Origin: Streptomyces sp. NBC_01716
GTDB taxonomy: Bacteria; Actinomycetota; Actinomycetes; Streptomycetales; Streptomycetaceae
Reading direction: 5' to 3'
Length of the DNA stretch: 64,000 bases
Assembly: GCF_036248275.1 (NCBI RefSeq)
Contig: NZ_CP109181.1
Span: 4,278,001 to 4,342,000, forward strand
Shown one piece after another: positions 43,128 to 54,734 of this stretch. The position numbers were made by a program, and so were the translations under genes. Each line of letters begins with the position of its first letter. The first letter of the stretch is position 1. A model generated the notes under the pieces. It saw nothing but the letters and a program-made list of their open reading frames with translations, had not been told where the DNA came from and did not search any database.

Positions 43128-43913
43128 ATGGATATCGAAGTGCTGGGTCCTCTGAGTGTCCGGATCCATGACAGGTCGATCGTGCCGAGGGCAGGCAAAC
43201 CAAGACAGTTGCTCGCCCTTCTCGCCCTGCGCGCGGGTCGCATGGTTCCGGTTTCCACACTCATGGACGAGATATGGGGCGACCGCATTCCACGGAGCGC
43301 CCCGACCACCTTGCAGACGTATGTACTGCAACTTCGACGACTCATCGGCGACGCCTTGCCCGCGGACTCGCCGCTCTCCCCCAAAGACATTCTGACAACC
43401 CATTTCGGCAGCTATCAACTGAACGCGCCCGCGGTCACCTGCGACGTGAACACCTTCACGGACATGAGCGCCACGGCCGGCGAGGCGCTGGCGCGGGGCG
43501 ACGACGCCGCGGCGTCCTGGATGCTGGGCGAGGCTCTCGCCCTGTGGCGCGGGGCGGCCCTGGCCGACGTCCCGGCCGGCCGCGTGCTGGAGACGGAGGT
43601 GCTCGGCCTGAACGAGCAGCAGACGCGTGCGCGAGAACTCCGTATCGAAATCGATCTGCGGCTCGGCCGGCACAACGAGATCCTGAGCGAACTGCTGATG
43701 CTGACCGCGCAGCGCCCGCTCGACGAGAATCTCTGCGGCCACCTGATGACAGCCCTGCACCGGGCGGGCCACACCTGGCGGGCGCTTGAGGCCTTCCAGC
43801 GTCTGCGGACTACTCTGGTCGACGAACTCGGCGTCGAGCCGTCCGCACGCGTACAACGCCTCCACCAGCATGTACTCGGCGGGAGACCGATCCCGCAGGG
43901 CCGCGCGGCCTGA
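43128..43913 (+). CDS. SARP-family (AfsR/DnrI-type) transcriptional activator
   Basis: A 261-residue protein of minimal SARP size. Residues 1-95 are the winged-helix OmpR-like DNA-binding domain (DIEVLGPLSVRIHDRSIVP, KPRQLLALLALRAGRMV, TTLQTYVLQLRRLIG), and residues 100-250 the bacterial transcriptional activation domain (BTAD; CDVNTFTDM and RALEAFQRLRTTLVDELGVEPS). No ATPase or TPR part is present. ATG at 43128 follows GGAGG. SARPs usually activate the natural-product cluster in which they lie, so it may control 37129-42771. Confidence 0.9.
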   Translation: MDIEVLGPLSVRIHDRSIVPRAGKPRQLLALLALRAGRMVPVSTLMDEIWGDRIPRSAPTTLQTYVLQLRRLIGDALPADSPLSPKDILTTHFGSYQLNAPAVTCDVNTFTDMSATAGEALARGDDAAASWMLGEALALWRGAALADVPAGRVLETEVLGLNEQQTRARELRIEIDLRLGRHNEILSELLMLTAQRPLDENLCGHLMTALHRAGHTWRALEAFQRLRTTLVDELGVEPSARVQRLHQHVLGGRPIPQGRAA

Positions 43914-43923
43914 TACGGAAGAA

Positions 43924-43957
43924 GGCCCTCCGACCACGTTTCCGCAGTCGGAGGGCC
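43924..43957 (+). terminator. Stem-loop after the SARP gene
   Basis: GGCCCTCCGAC (43924-43934) pairs with GTCGGAGGGCC (43947-43957), 11 bp. It lies between the convergent SARP gene and tRNA-Ala, and may serve both. Confidence 0.75.
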
Positions 43958-43968
43958 CTCAAGAGGTG

Positions 43969-44041
43969 TGGAGCCTAGGGGAGTCGAACCCCTGACATCT
44001 GCCATGCAAAGACAGCGCTCTACCAACTGAGCTAAGGCCCC
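43969..44041 (-). tRNA. tRNA-Ala (anticodon TGC)
   Basis: 73 nt without encoded CCA. GGGGCCT/AGGCTCC acceptor stem, D arm TAGCTCAGTTGGTAGAGC, anticodon stem-loop CTGTC-TTTGCAT-GGCAG giving TGC, and T arm AGGGGTTCGACTCCCCT. Confidence 0.96.
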
Positions 44042-44220
44042 GGGAGGGGTGAACGGCGGCTCCGTACGACATTCCGGTGACCGCCTGGAACAGAGTACCG
44101 GGTGTCCCCCGTGATCTCGCAAAAGGATTGGGACTCCCGGTGCGCGACCCCGCTCCGTAGGATGCCCCAGAGGTTCGCAGCAGCGAAGCTGCCGCCTGGG
44201 GAAGCGATGGGGAGACGCGA

Positions 44221-44769
44221 ATGGACGCCGCACAGCAGGAATCGACAGCAAGAGCCCGGGAACTTCAGCGCAGCTGGTACGGAGAACCGCTGGGAGCCCT
44301 CTTCCGCCGGCTGATCGACGACCTGGGGCTGAATCAGGCCAGGCTCGCCGCGGTGCTCGGTCTGTCGGCCCCGATGCTCTCCCAGCTGATGAGCGGCCAG
44401 CGCGCCAAGATCGGAAATCCCGCCGTGGTCCAGCGCGTTCAGGCGCTCCAGGATCTGGCGGGCCAGGTCGCCGACGGCAGCGTCAGCGCCGCCGAGGCCA
44501 CCGCCCGGATGGAAGAGGTCAAGAAGTCGCAGGGCGGCTCCGTTCTCACCGCCACCAGCCAGACGACCAACAGCACCGGCGCACCGACCGTGCGGCGGGT
44601 CGTCCGCGAGATCCAGTCACTGCTGCGGTCGGTCGCCGCCGCCGGTGACATCATCGACGCGGCGGACTCCCTCGCACCGAGCCACCCCGAGCTGGCAGAG
44701 TTCCTCCGGGTATACGGAGCCGGGCGCACCGCCGAGGCGGTCGCGCACTACGAGGCGCACCAGAACTAG
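44221..44769 (+). CDS. Helix-turn-helix DNA-binding protein upstream of a kinase
   Basis: A 182-residue soluble protein. Residues 25-65 form an HTH (LFRRLIDDLGLNQARLAAVLGLSAPMLSQL, read in parts), followed by a helical region to residue 95, a Ser/Thr-rich linker and a C-terminal helical bundle (AAAGDIIDAADSLAPSHPEL). ATG at 44221 follows GGGGAGA. It lies 79 bp upstream of a kinase gene on the same strand; being a substrate or regulator of that kinase is plausible. Confidence 0.85.
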   Translation: MDAAQQESTARARELQRSWYGEPLGALFRRLIDDLGLNQARLAAVLGLSAPMLSQLMSGQRAKIGNPAVVQRVQALQDLAGQVADGSVSAAEATARMEEVKKSQGGSVLTATSQTTNSTGAPTVRRVVREIQSLLRSVAAAGDIIDAADSLAPSHPELAEFLRVYGAGRTAEAVAHYEAHQN

Positions 44770-44848
44770 GCCGGAGCCGGGCACGGGTGGGACCGCGGCC
44801 GAGGGCGACGGTCCGCCGGACACGACGACTGGGAGCGAGCGCGGCGCA

Positions 44849-46441
44849 ATGGGTGAGGTCTTCGCTGGTCGGTACGAGCTGGTCGACCCGATCGGACGTG
44901 GCGGTGTGGGCGCCGTCTGGCGTGCCTGGGACCACCGGCGCCGCCGGTACGTCGCGGCCAAGGTGCTGCAGCAGAGCGACGCGCACACGCTGCTGCGTTT
45001 CGTACGCGAGCAGGCCGTGCGGATCGATCACCCGCATGTACTCGCACCGGCCAGCTGGGCCGCCGACGACGACAAGGTCCTGTTCACCATGGACCTCGTC
45101 GGCGGCGGATCGCTGGCCCATGTCATCGGCGACTACGGGCCGCTGCCCCCGAGGTTCGTCTGCGTCCTGCTCGACCAGCTGCTCGCCGGTCTCGCGGCGG
45201 TGCACGCCGAAGGAGTCGTACACCGCGACATCAAGCCCGCCAACATCCTGCTGGAGGCCACCGGGACCGGCCGGCCGCATCTGAGGCTGTCCGACTTCGG
45301 CATCTCCATGCGCAAGGGCGAGCCGCGTCTGACGGAGACCAACTACGTGGTGGGCACGCCCGGTTACTTCGCGCCGGAGCAGATGACGGGCGCGGAGCCG
45401 GACTTCCCCGCCGACCTCTTCGCCGTCGGCCTGGTCGCGCTCTACCTGCTGGAGGGGCAGAAGCCCGACGCCACGGCCCTGGTGGACTATTTCACCGCGC
45501 ACGGCACCCCGGGAGCGCCCCAGGGCATTCCCGAGCCGCTGTGGCAGGTCCTCGCCGGGCTGCTCCAGCCGGACCCGAACGCCCGATTCCGTACTGCCAC
45601 GGGGGCACGCAAGGCCCTCACGGCGGCCGTCGAGATGCTGCCGGAGCCGACGGACGACGACGAACCCGTCGAGGTCTTCGACCAACTCGGGCCGCTGCCA
45701 CACCCGTTCGGCCCCGACGGGCCCGTCGCTGCGGCCGATCCGAACCGGCCATCGGCGGCCCCTCAGCCGCCCTCGTACGGAAACCAGCACACGGGTGGAG
45801 TCACCGGGGGAGTGACCGGCGGGCTCACGGGCGGGGCCGCCGCAGGAATGACGGGCGGGGCGACCGGCGGGACGGCTGGCGGGACGACCGCCGGGCAGCA
45901 GCCACAGAGCGGGCAGAACGCCCCCTGGACGCCCGACGCCCCCTCCGCGCACCAGCAGCCCGCCACCGGAACCTCCATGTCGGAGACGGGCAGTTTCCAT
46001 CTCCCCCCGCCGCCCCCGGCCGAGCGGCAACAGTCACCGCAGCACCAGCCTCAGCAATATCAACCCCACCAACCGCCCCCCGGGCCACACCCGTTGCAGC
46101 CGACCCCGCCCACCGCCTCGTACTCCGCGCCCACCCATCCGCTCGCTTCCTCTCCCCCCGCGGCGCCCGACCTGTCGCAGGCGCCCACCACCGCCGTGCC
46201 GCACGACGACTTGCAGCACACCCGTAGATACACCGCTCAGCAGCCCGGGGTTCCCACCCAGTACCCGCCGGCCCCGTACGCCTCCGGCGCCCCGGCGTCC
46301 GGCGCGCACACCCCGGCACACGCGGCCCCGGCACACGCCACGCGGAAGCGGCCGGGACCGCCGCCCAAGGTGACGATCCCGGTTCTGCTGCTCGCGCTGG
46401 TCTGTTTCGCCGTGGGGTTCTGGGCCCTCTCGCAGATCTGA
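44849..46441 (+). CDS. Ser/Thr protein kinase with C-terminal membrane anchor
   Basis: A 530-residue kinase. The kinase domain spans residues 8-265: GRGGVGAVW, VAAKVL, HRDIKPANILL, DFGIS and GTPGYFAPEQ are all intact. A disordered region (280-505) follows, rich in Pro, Gln and His and containing a GGVTGGVTGGLTGG repeat. A final helix (PVLLLALVCFAVGFWALSQI) puts the kinase on the inner face of the membrane with almost nothing outside, so it has no sensor like the PASTA domains of PknB. The start chosen is ATG 44849; its ribosome-binding site is poor. Confidence 0.92.
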   Translation: MGEVFAGRYELVDPIGRGGVGAVWRAWDHRRRRYVAAKVLQQSDAHTLLRFVREQAVRIDHPHVLAPASWAADDDKVLFTMDLVGGGSLAHVIGDYGPLPPRFVCVLLDQLLAGLAAVHAEGVVHRDIKPANILLEATGTGRPHLRLSDFGISMRKGEPRLTETNYVVGTPGYFAPEQMTGAEPDFPADLFAVGLVALYLLEGQKPDATALVDYFTAHGTPGAPQGIPEPLWQVLAGLLQPDPNARFRTATGARKALTAAVEMLPEPTDDDEPVEVFDQLGPLPHPFGPDGPVAAADPNRPSAAPQPPSYGNQHTGGVTGGVTGGLTGGAAAGMTGGATGGTAGGTTAGQQPQSGQNAPWTPDAPSAHQQPATGTSMSETGSFHLPPPPPAERQQSPQHQPQQYQPHQPPPGPHPLQPTPPTASYSAPTHPLASSPPAAPDLSQAPTTAVPHDDLQHTRRYTAQQPGVPTQYPPAPYASGAPASGAHTPAHAAPAHATRKRPGPPPKVTIPVLLLALVCFAVGFWALSQI

Positions 46442-46468
46442 CGGCCCACCCCGCCCGCGCCCGGTCCG

Positions 46469-47782
46469 CTACCGCCCCGTGCGCCGCCGCCGCGCGAGCA
46501 GCATCCACCCGCCGAGCCCCAGCACCAGCACCGTCCCCGTACCGATCCCGCCCGCGGCGACCAGCCTCATCGTGCCCGTGTCCTCGGCGGCTCCCGCGGT
46601 CCTCCCGCCGTCCGCCCCCGCGAGGCCGTCGTCCGGCACACTGAACTCGCCGGCCGGACCGTCGTACGCCGGCCCGTCCTTCGCCGTACCGTCGACCGTC
46701 ACCCGCAACGTCAGATCGTGCGGCGCCTGCCCGAACTTCTCGCCCACCTCCGGGTTGAGGCTCACCCGCACGTAATACCAGCCGGCGAAGCGCATCGCCT
46801 TCTCGTCGCCCGCGGCACTGAAGCGGTTCGCGTAGTCCACCGGCGGCGCCGGATCCGTCGCCAGCGACTTCTGCTCGCCCTTGTACGTCAGCGATTCGGT
46901 GCCGTCGACGAGCCCTCTCGCCGGGTTGTAGACGGCGAGGGCCAGCGCGCCGGTGACGAAGCCGTCCCCCTGCGAACTGCCCAGCTCCGCGCTGGTGAAC
47001 AGTTGCTGCCCCCAGTCGACCGGCACGCGGTAGTAGAGCGACTCCCCGGGATCGATCTTCGTCGTCCACTCACCCTGCCCCACGCTCGCGGCGTCGGTGA
47101 ATCCCGCGCCGCCCTCCCGCGCCTCCGACCCGCCCGACGGCGGCCCGGGGGAGTCGCTCGGCCAGTCCTCGGGCGCCTCGGTGGGGCCGGCGGCCGTGAG
47201 CCCCGGCTCGGACAGAAAACGCAGTTCCAGGTCCCACGCGTCCTGCGTGGACGTGGCTTTCGACTCCCGCTCCACGATCACGTAGTACGTACCGGCCTCG
47301 CGGCAGGAGCCGTACTTCTTCCCGGCGAGAGTCCGGGTCGCGTACGCGGTCAGCGGGTGCGGGTAGTCGCTGGCCGACAGGACGCGGGCCTGTCCGGATT
47401 CGCAGTCCCTGCCGTCGCTGTCCTGCACCGTGACCTGGAGCTTGTCGCCGTAGTCCACGCTCGACCCCAGCTCCGGCACGGCGGTGGCGGACACGTACGC
47501 GTTCTCCGTGTCGTCCAGATCCAGCCGGTAGAAGAGCTTCTTGCCCGGCTCGATCGAATCGCGGTACGTGGAGCCCGCTTCGAGCTGCTCCGCGGCGCTG
47601 GTGCCCGCCGCGCCCTGGACGCGCCCGGCCTGCGGATCGAAGGCGTACGGACTCGGCCCCTCCGCCGCGCGGGCCGTACCAGCCAGTCCGGGCAGGCCTG
47701 GCAGCCCCGGCTGCGCCGCCACCGCGCACATCGCCGCCGCCGCGACCAGCGCGACCCGGCCCCTGTTGCGCAGCCTCTTCAC
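46469..47782 (-). CDS. Secreted, C-terminally membrane-anchored protein of unknown function
   Basis: A 437-residue exported protein. A signal peptide (RVALVAAAAMCAVAAQPGLP, cleavage after ARA near residue 38) and a C-terminal helix (AAGGIGTGTVLVLGLGGWML) followed by RRRRTGR give a type I membrane topology. Two similar extracytoplasmic repeats are visible, each with an IEPGKKLFYRLDLD or IDPGESLYYRVPVD opening and ...AGWYYVRVSL-type strands, resembling bacterial pre-peptidase beta-sandwich domains. GTG at 47782 follows AAGGGGA. It converges on the kinase gene. The function is not known. Confidence 0.75.
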   Translation of the reverse strand: MKRLRNRGRVALVAAAAMCAVAAQPGLPGLPGLAGTARAAEGPSPYAFDPQAGRVQGAAGTSAAEQLEAGSTYRDSIEPGKKLFYRLDLDDTENAYVSATAVPELGSSVDYGDKLQVTVQDSDGRDCESGQARVLSASDYPHPLTAYATRTLAGKKYGSCREAGTYYVIVERESKATSTQDAWDLELRFLSEPGLTAAGPTEAPEDWPSDSPGPPSGGSEAREGGAGFTDAASVGQGEWTTKIDPGESLYYRVPVDWGQQLFTSAELGSSQGDGFVTGALALAVYNPARGLVDGTESLTYKGEQKSLATDPAPPVDYANRFSAAGDEKAMRFAGWYYVRVSLNPEVGEKFGQAPHDLTLRVTVDGTAKDGPAYDGPAGEFSVPDDGLAGADGGRTAGAAEDTGTMRLVAAGGIGTGTVLVLGLGGWMLLARRRRTGR

Positions 47783-48038
47783 GAGCTTCCCCTTGTCGTC
47801 CCGGCGACTGAGCCGCCCGCCACCAACAGCCCGCACCCGCCGCCCCCACGGGGTCAGGGTGCCGGTCCATCCTGCCCCGCCGATCCCGCGCCTGTCTGCG
47901 CGGGCCGCCGATCCGTACCCGTCCCCACACGCCCACCGGACCAGAACTTCACAAAAGCAACCAAAATCCTTCGCCAAGGCCCGGCGAGACGAACCAAGGC
48001 GAACGAAGTGGACCGACCACGCCCCCACAAAGCGCGAA

Positions 48039-48064
48039 GCCCCGGTCGCCTCAGCGACCGGGGC
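48039..48064 (-). terminator. Stem-loop after the DLW-39 gene
   Basis: GCCCCGGTCGC (48039-48049) pairs with GCGACCGGGGC (48054-48064) with a CTCA loop. It lies 20 bp beyond the minus-strand DLW-39 stop codon. The rest of 47783-48085 shows nothing else. Confidence 0.75.
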
Positions 48065-48085
48065 CCGCGTACCGACTACTGGGTC

Positions 48086-48220
48086 TCACACACCCGAACC
48101 TGCGGGCACGGAGTCGGTCGCCTCCGTCCACAGATCCTGCTCGGCGCGATCCGCCTGGATCTGGCGGTACACGAGGAGCCCGCCGATGGCGGCCAGTGCG
48201 ACCAGGAGAAGCTTCTTCAC
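48086..48220 (-). CDS. DLW-39 family small membrane protein
   Basis: A 44-residue protein: VKKLLLVALAAIGGLLVYRQ is one membrane helix, followed by RAEQDLWTEATD, which contains the DLW motif naming this actinobacterial family. GTG at 48220 with GAGGTC upstream. Members lie near gyrA in streptomycetes; the function is unknown. Confidence 0.88.
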   Translation of the reverse strand: MKKLLLVALAAIGGLLVYRQIQADRAEQDLWTEATDSVPAGSGV

Positions 48221-48360
48221 CGCGCGACCTCGTCTTTCCTTGTCTTGGGGGGCCTTCTGGCGCCCGACTATACACACCGACCGATACCGATCGGTGACCT
48301 ACATGCGCCCCCCAACTCGGGGGCCACACCCTCCAGTCAACACCCGCGCAAGGGAAAGCG

Positions 48361-48396
48361 ATCCGCCCGGACAGAAGACTCTCTGTCCGGGCGGAT
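48361..48396. terminator. 14-bp stem-loop between DLW-39 and the pilin gene
   Basis: ATCCGCCCGGACAG (48361-48374) pairs with CTGTCCGGGCGGAT (48383-48396) around an 8-nt loop. It probably ends the minus-strand pilin transcript, about 110 bp beyond its stop codon. Confidence 0.65.
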
Positions 48397-48506
48397 CGAC
48401 GCTTGCGGGTCCCGCACGATGCCGCGGGAGGGGCGAGCCGTCACCGTCCTGGCCAGGGACGGTTCGGCGCCTGCGCTGTCTCGCTGACCGAGCGGGAGGG
48501 CCGGCT

Positions 48507-48743
48507 TTACTCGCCGCTGAGGATCTCGCCGACCTTGTCCGACAGACCGGTCGCGATCTCGTCGGCCACACCGGAGCCGACGATCGCGGCGATGATCAGC
48601 GCGACGAGGACGATGACGCCGACGTACTCGACCGCGCCCTGGCCCTTGTCGCTGCGGCGCTTCATGGCGGCGACGGCGGTGTTCGCCCAGGTGCCGACGT
48701 AGAGCTTGGCGTTGGTGGCGGCCTTCAGCGTGACGTTCGACAT
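48507..48743 (-). CDS. Flp/TadE-type pilin-like small protein (orphan)
   Basis: A 78-residue protein with a class III (prepilin-like) signal: a cytoplasmic basic stretch ending RRSDKGQGAVEYV, then VIVLVALIIAAIVGSGVAD as the helix. The GAVEY core matches Flp pilins processed by TadV-type peptidases at the glycine. ATG at 48743 follows AGGGGAAA. No tad assembly genes are in the window, so the machinery must be elsewhere if it is a pilin. The N-terminal leader of about 35 residues is longer than usual. Confidence 0.8.
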   Translation of the reverse strand: MSNVTLKAATNAKLYVGTWANTAVAAMKRRSDKGQGAVEYVGVIVLVALIIAAIVGSGVADEIATGLSDKVGEILSGE

Positions 48744-48990
48744 GAGATTTCCCCTTGTGTGTCGGCCGGCCGACTCCGGCCGACTCGTGCGAGTCCGTGG
48801 TGTCCCCCGCGTTCCCGGCTTCCTCCCGGCCGGTCCCGCTGGCGACATGAGAAACATACGGCGGCACCAGGCACCCCGGCATGGGCCCCAAGACCCAACC
48901 CCAGGCCCAACAAACGTATTGGGCCCTCACTCCGTACGTCAGGGGATATCCACAAGTCACGGAGCAATAACGGGATATCAAGCCGGCACA

Positions 48991-49023
48991 ACAAAAACCC
49001 GGCAGCTCCTGAGAGCTACCGGG
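48991..49023 (-). terminator. Rho-independent terminator of tRNA-Ile
   Basis: On the minus strand CCCGGTAGCTC and GAGCTGCCGGG form a stem with one mismatch (49013-49023 with 48998-49008) and are followed by a GTTTTTGTTGTG T-rich run. Nothing else is seen in 48744-48990. Confidence 0.85.
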
Positions 49024-49048
49024 CCTCTGACCTGCGGTCCAACTGCTG

Positions 49049-49122
49049 TGGGGCTAACAGGATTTGAACCTGTGGCCTCATCCTTATCAGGGATGCGCTC
49101 TAACCAACTGAGCTATAGCCCC
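49049..49122 (-). tRNA. tRNA-Ile (anticodon GAT)
   Basis: 74 nt. Acceptor GGGGCTA/TAGCCCC, D arm TAGCTCAGTTGGTTAGAGC, anticodon stem-loop CATCC-CTGATAA-GGATG giving GAT, and T arm CACAGGTTCAAATCCTGT (wobble-closed). The usual companion of gyrA in actinobacteria. Confidence 0.96.
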
Positions 49123-49225
49123 GCGCTGCCCCTGAAGATTAGCGCACTCCAGGGCCAGTCCCAAAATCGATACCGGGGCCCGCTCTCCCCCGGCCGCCCC
49201 CCGTCCGGCCTGCTGAGAGGGGCTC

Positions 49226-49993
49226 CTACTCGTCCTCCGCCAGCGTCAGCTCGACGCCGCCCACGAAGCCCGCCGACAGGTTGTAGATGAAGGAGCCGAG
49301 CGTCGCCAGAGCCGTCGCCAGCACCACGTCGATCACCGCGATCACCGACGTGAAGATGAGCACGCGCGGCAGCGAGAGGAACGACTGGAGGTCGAAGCCG
49401 TTGCTCTCGTTCGAGCCAGTCGCCTCGCTGATCGTCCCGCCCACCGTCGAGAAGACGCCCATCGCGTCCATGACCATCCACAGCACCGCGGCCGCGATGA
49501 CCGTGCACACACCGAGGGCGATGGAGAGCAGGAAGCTGACCTTCATCACCGACCACGGGTCGGCCTTCGCCACCCGCAGCCGTGCCTTGCGTGTGCGCGG
49601 TGTCGTACGCGCCCCCGTGCGCGGCAGGCGTACGCCCGTCGTCGAGGGCTGCCGGCCGCCGCCGGCCTGATATGTCTGTGCCGGCTGCCCCGGACTCACG
49701 CCCTGCCCCTGTCCTTGGCCCAGCTGTACGTGCGGCTGCGCCTGAGCCTGCGCCGGCTGTGGCGCCGGCCGCTGCTGTCCGCCCTGTGTCCCCCCGCCCG
49801 ACGGCGTCGGATACGCCTGCGGCGGGTGGTACGGCTGCGCCGCCTGCTGCTGCGGCTGCTCGGATCCGTACGTCTCGTAGGGGGGCTGCTGCCCCCGGGT
49901 GTCGGTCACCGTAACCCCCTGGGAGTCCGTGGCAGGGCCACGGGCACCGTTCGCTCCGGAAGCGGCCGAGCCGGCGCCCGTGGCTCCACTCAC
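49226..49993 (-). CDS. DUF3566-family membrane protein
   Basis: A 255-residue protein. The first 130 residues are a disordered Gln/Pro/Gly/Ala-rich region; the DUF3566 part begins RKARLRVAKADPWSVMKVSF and contains two membrane helices (SIALGVCTVIAAAVLWMVMD and VIAVIDVVLATALATLGSFIYN), ending VGGVELTLAEDE. Mycobacterial relatives act in cell division (CwsA-neighbourhood and gyrA-linked membrane proteins). GTG at 49993 lies 5 bp from the gyrA stop codon, so it is co-transcribed with gyrase. Confidence 0.92.
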   Translation of the reverse strand: MSGATGAGSAASGANGARGPATDSQGVTVTDTRGQQPPYETYGSEQPQQQAAQPYHPPQAYPTPSGGGTQGGQQRPAPQPAQAQAQPHVQLGQGQGQGVSPGQPAQTYQAGGGRQPSTTGVRLPRTGARTTPRTRKARLRVAKADPWSVMKVSFLLSIALGVCTVIAAAVLWMVMDAMGVFSTVGGTISEATGSNESNGFDLQSFLSLPRVLIFTSVIAVIDVVLATALATLGSFIYNLSAGFVGGVELTLAEDE

Positions 49994-49998
49994 GCTGT

Positions 49999-52626
<2,628 letters not shown>

Positions 52627-52679
52627 TGCTGGTCAAAGTTCCTTTCGGCCAATTCGATGGCGGTCAGCGGGGGACCGAC

Positions 52680-54734
52680 TCAGATGTCGAGGAAGCGGAC
52701 GTCCTTGGCGTTGCGCTGGATGAACGAGCGCCGGGCCTCGACGTCCTCACCCATCAGCACCGAGAACAGGTCGTCGGCCTGCGCCGCGTCGTCGAGCGTG
52801 ACCTGGCCGAGCACGCGGTGGTCGACGTCCATCGTCGTGATGCGCAGCTCCTCGGCGTTCATCTCACCGAGGCCCTTGAAGCGCTGGATCGAGTCTTCCC
52901 TGATCCGCTTGCCGTTCTGCTTCCCCAGCTCGACCAGGGCGTCGCGCTCCCGGTCCGAGTACGCGTACTCGAAGTCATCCCGGCCCCACTTGATCTTGTA
53001 GAGCGGGGGCCGCGAGAGATACACGTGCCCCGCCTCGACCAGCGGGCGCATGAAGCGGAAGAGGAACGTCAGCAGCAGCGTGTTGATGTGCTGACCGTCG
53101 ACATCGGCGTCCGCCATCAGAATGATCTTGTGATAGCGGAGCTTCTCGATGTCGAAGTCCTCGTGCACACCGGTGCCGAACGCCGAGATCAGCGCCTGCA
53201 CCTCGGTGTTCTGGAGGATCTTGTCGATCCGCGCCTTCTCGACGTTCAGGATCTTTCCGCGGATCGGAAGAATGGCCTGATACTGCGGGTTGCGGCCGGA
53301 CTTCGCGCTGCCGCCGGCCGAGTCGCCCTCGACGATGAAGATCTCGCACTTGGACGGGTCGTTCGACTGGCAGTCGCTCAGCTTGCCCGGCAGCGACGCC
53401 GACTCAAGCAGACCCTTGCGACGCGTCAGATCCCGCGCCTTACGAGCCGCGACCCGGGCCGTGGCGGCCTGGATCGACTTACGGATGATGTCGGCCGCCT
53501 CGTTGGGATTGCGGTCGAACCAGTCCGTCAGATGCTCGTGCACGATCTTCTGTACGAAGGTCTTCGCCTCCGTGTTGCCCAGCTTGGTCTTCGTCTGGCC
53601 CTCGAACTGCGGCTCGCCCAGCTTGACCGAGATGATCGCCGTCAGACCCTCGCGAATGTCCTCGCCCGCCAGGTTGTCGTCCTTCTCGCGCAGGAACTTC
53701 TTCTCGCGCGCGTAGCGGTTGACCAGGCCGGTCATCGCCGCGCGGAAGCCCTCCTCGTGCGTACCGCCCTCATGCGTGTGGATCGTGTTCGCGAAGGAGT
53801 ACACACCCTCGCTGTACTGCGAGTTCCACTGCATCGCGATCTCCACCGAGAGCATCCGCTCCTTGTCCTCGGCGTCGATGTCGATGACCGTGGGGTGGAT
53901 CAGCTCGCCCTTGCGGGAGTTGAGGTACTTCACGAAGTCGACGATGCCGCCCTCGTAGAAGTACGTCACGCTGCGCACCGGCTCCTCGCCGGGCTTCTCG
54001 GCCGAGTCCGCGCCCGCGATGTCGGCGCCCACGACGGCCTTCGCCGACTCGCGCTCGTCGGTCAGCTTCAAGGTCAGGCCCTTGTTGAGGAAGGCCATCT
54101 CCTGGAAGCGCCGCGACAGCGTCTCGAAGGAGTACTCCGTGGTCTCGAAGACGTCCGGGTCGGCCCAGAAGGTGACCGTCGTGCCCGTCTCGTCCGTCGC
54201 CTCGTTGCGCGAGAGCGGCGCCGTCGGCACCCCGAGCTTGTAGTCCTGCGTCCAGCGGTGGCCGTCGGTCTTGACCTCGACGGCGACCTTCGTCGACAGC
54301 GCGTTCACCACGGAGACACCCACGCCGTGCAGACCGCCGGAGACGGAGTAGCCGCCGCCGCCGAACTTGCCGCCCGCGTGCAGCACCGTCAGCACGACCT
54401 CGACGGCCGGCTTGCCCTCGGACGGGACGATGCCCACGGGGATGCCACGGCCGTTGTCGACCACGCGTACGCCGCCGTCGGCGAGGATCGTGACGTCGAT
54501 GGTGTCCGCGTGCCCGGCCAGAGCCTCGTCGACGGAGTTGTCGACGACCTCGGTCACCAGGTGATGAAGCCCACGTTCACCGGTCGAACCGATGTACATA
54601 CCGGGACGCTTACGGACCGCGTCCAGGCCCTCCAGCACCGTGATCGCACTGGCGTTGTACGAGGCCGTCACCTCGCCGTTCTCACCAGTCACCACGGACG
54701 GAGTCTTCTCGTTGGGGTTGCCGGAATCGGCCAC
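52680..54734 (-). CDS. gyrB: DNA gyrase subunit B
   Basis: A 684-residue ATPase subunit. GHKL ATP site: VVDNSVDEAL, VVDNGRGIPVG and GGLHGVGVSVVNALS; TOPRIM: VEGDSAGGSAKSGRN and DADVDGQHINTLLL; and the C-terminal QRFKGLGEMNAEEL that contacts GyrA. GTG at 54734 with AAAGGG upstream was chosen over the frame to 54758. Confidence 0.98.
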   Translation of the reverse strand: MADSGNPNEKTPSVVTGENGEVTASYNASAITVLEGLDAVRKRPGMYIGSTGERGLHHLVTEVVDNSVDEALAGHADTIDVTILADGGVRVVDNGRGIPVGIVPSEGKPAVEVVLTVLHAGGKFGGGGYSVSGGLHGVGVSVVNALSTKVAVEVKTDGHRWTQDYKLGVPTAPLSRNEATDETGTTVTFWADPDVFETTEYSFETLSRRFQEMAFLNKGLTLKLTDERESAKAVVGADIAGADSAEKPGEEPVRSVTYFYEGGIVDFVKYLNSRKGELIHPTVIDIDAEDKERMLSVEIAMQWNSQYSEGVYSFANTIHTHEGGTHEEGFRAAMTGLVNRYAREKKFLREKDDNLAGEDIREGLTAIISVKLGEPQFEGQTKTKLGNTEAKTFVQKIVHEHLTDWFDRNPNEAADIIRKSIQAATARVAARKARDLTRRKGLLESASLPGKLSDCQSNDPSKCEIFIVEGDSAGGSAKSGRNPQYQAILPIRGKILNVEKARIDKILQNTEVQALISAFGTGVHEDFDIEKLRYHKIILMADADVDGQHINTLLLTFLFRFMRPLVEAGHVYLSRPPLYKIKWGRDDFEYAYSDRERDALVELGKQNGKRIREDSIQRFKGLGEMNAEELRITTMDVDHRVLGQVTLDDAAQADDLFSVLMGEDVEARRSFIQRNAKDVRFLDI

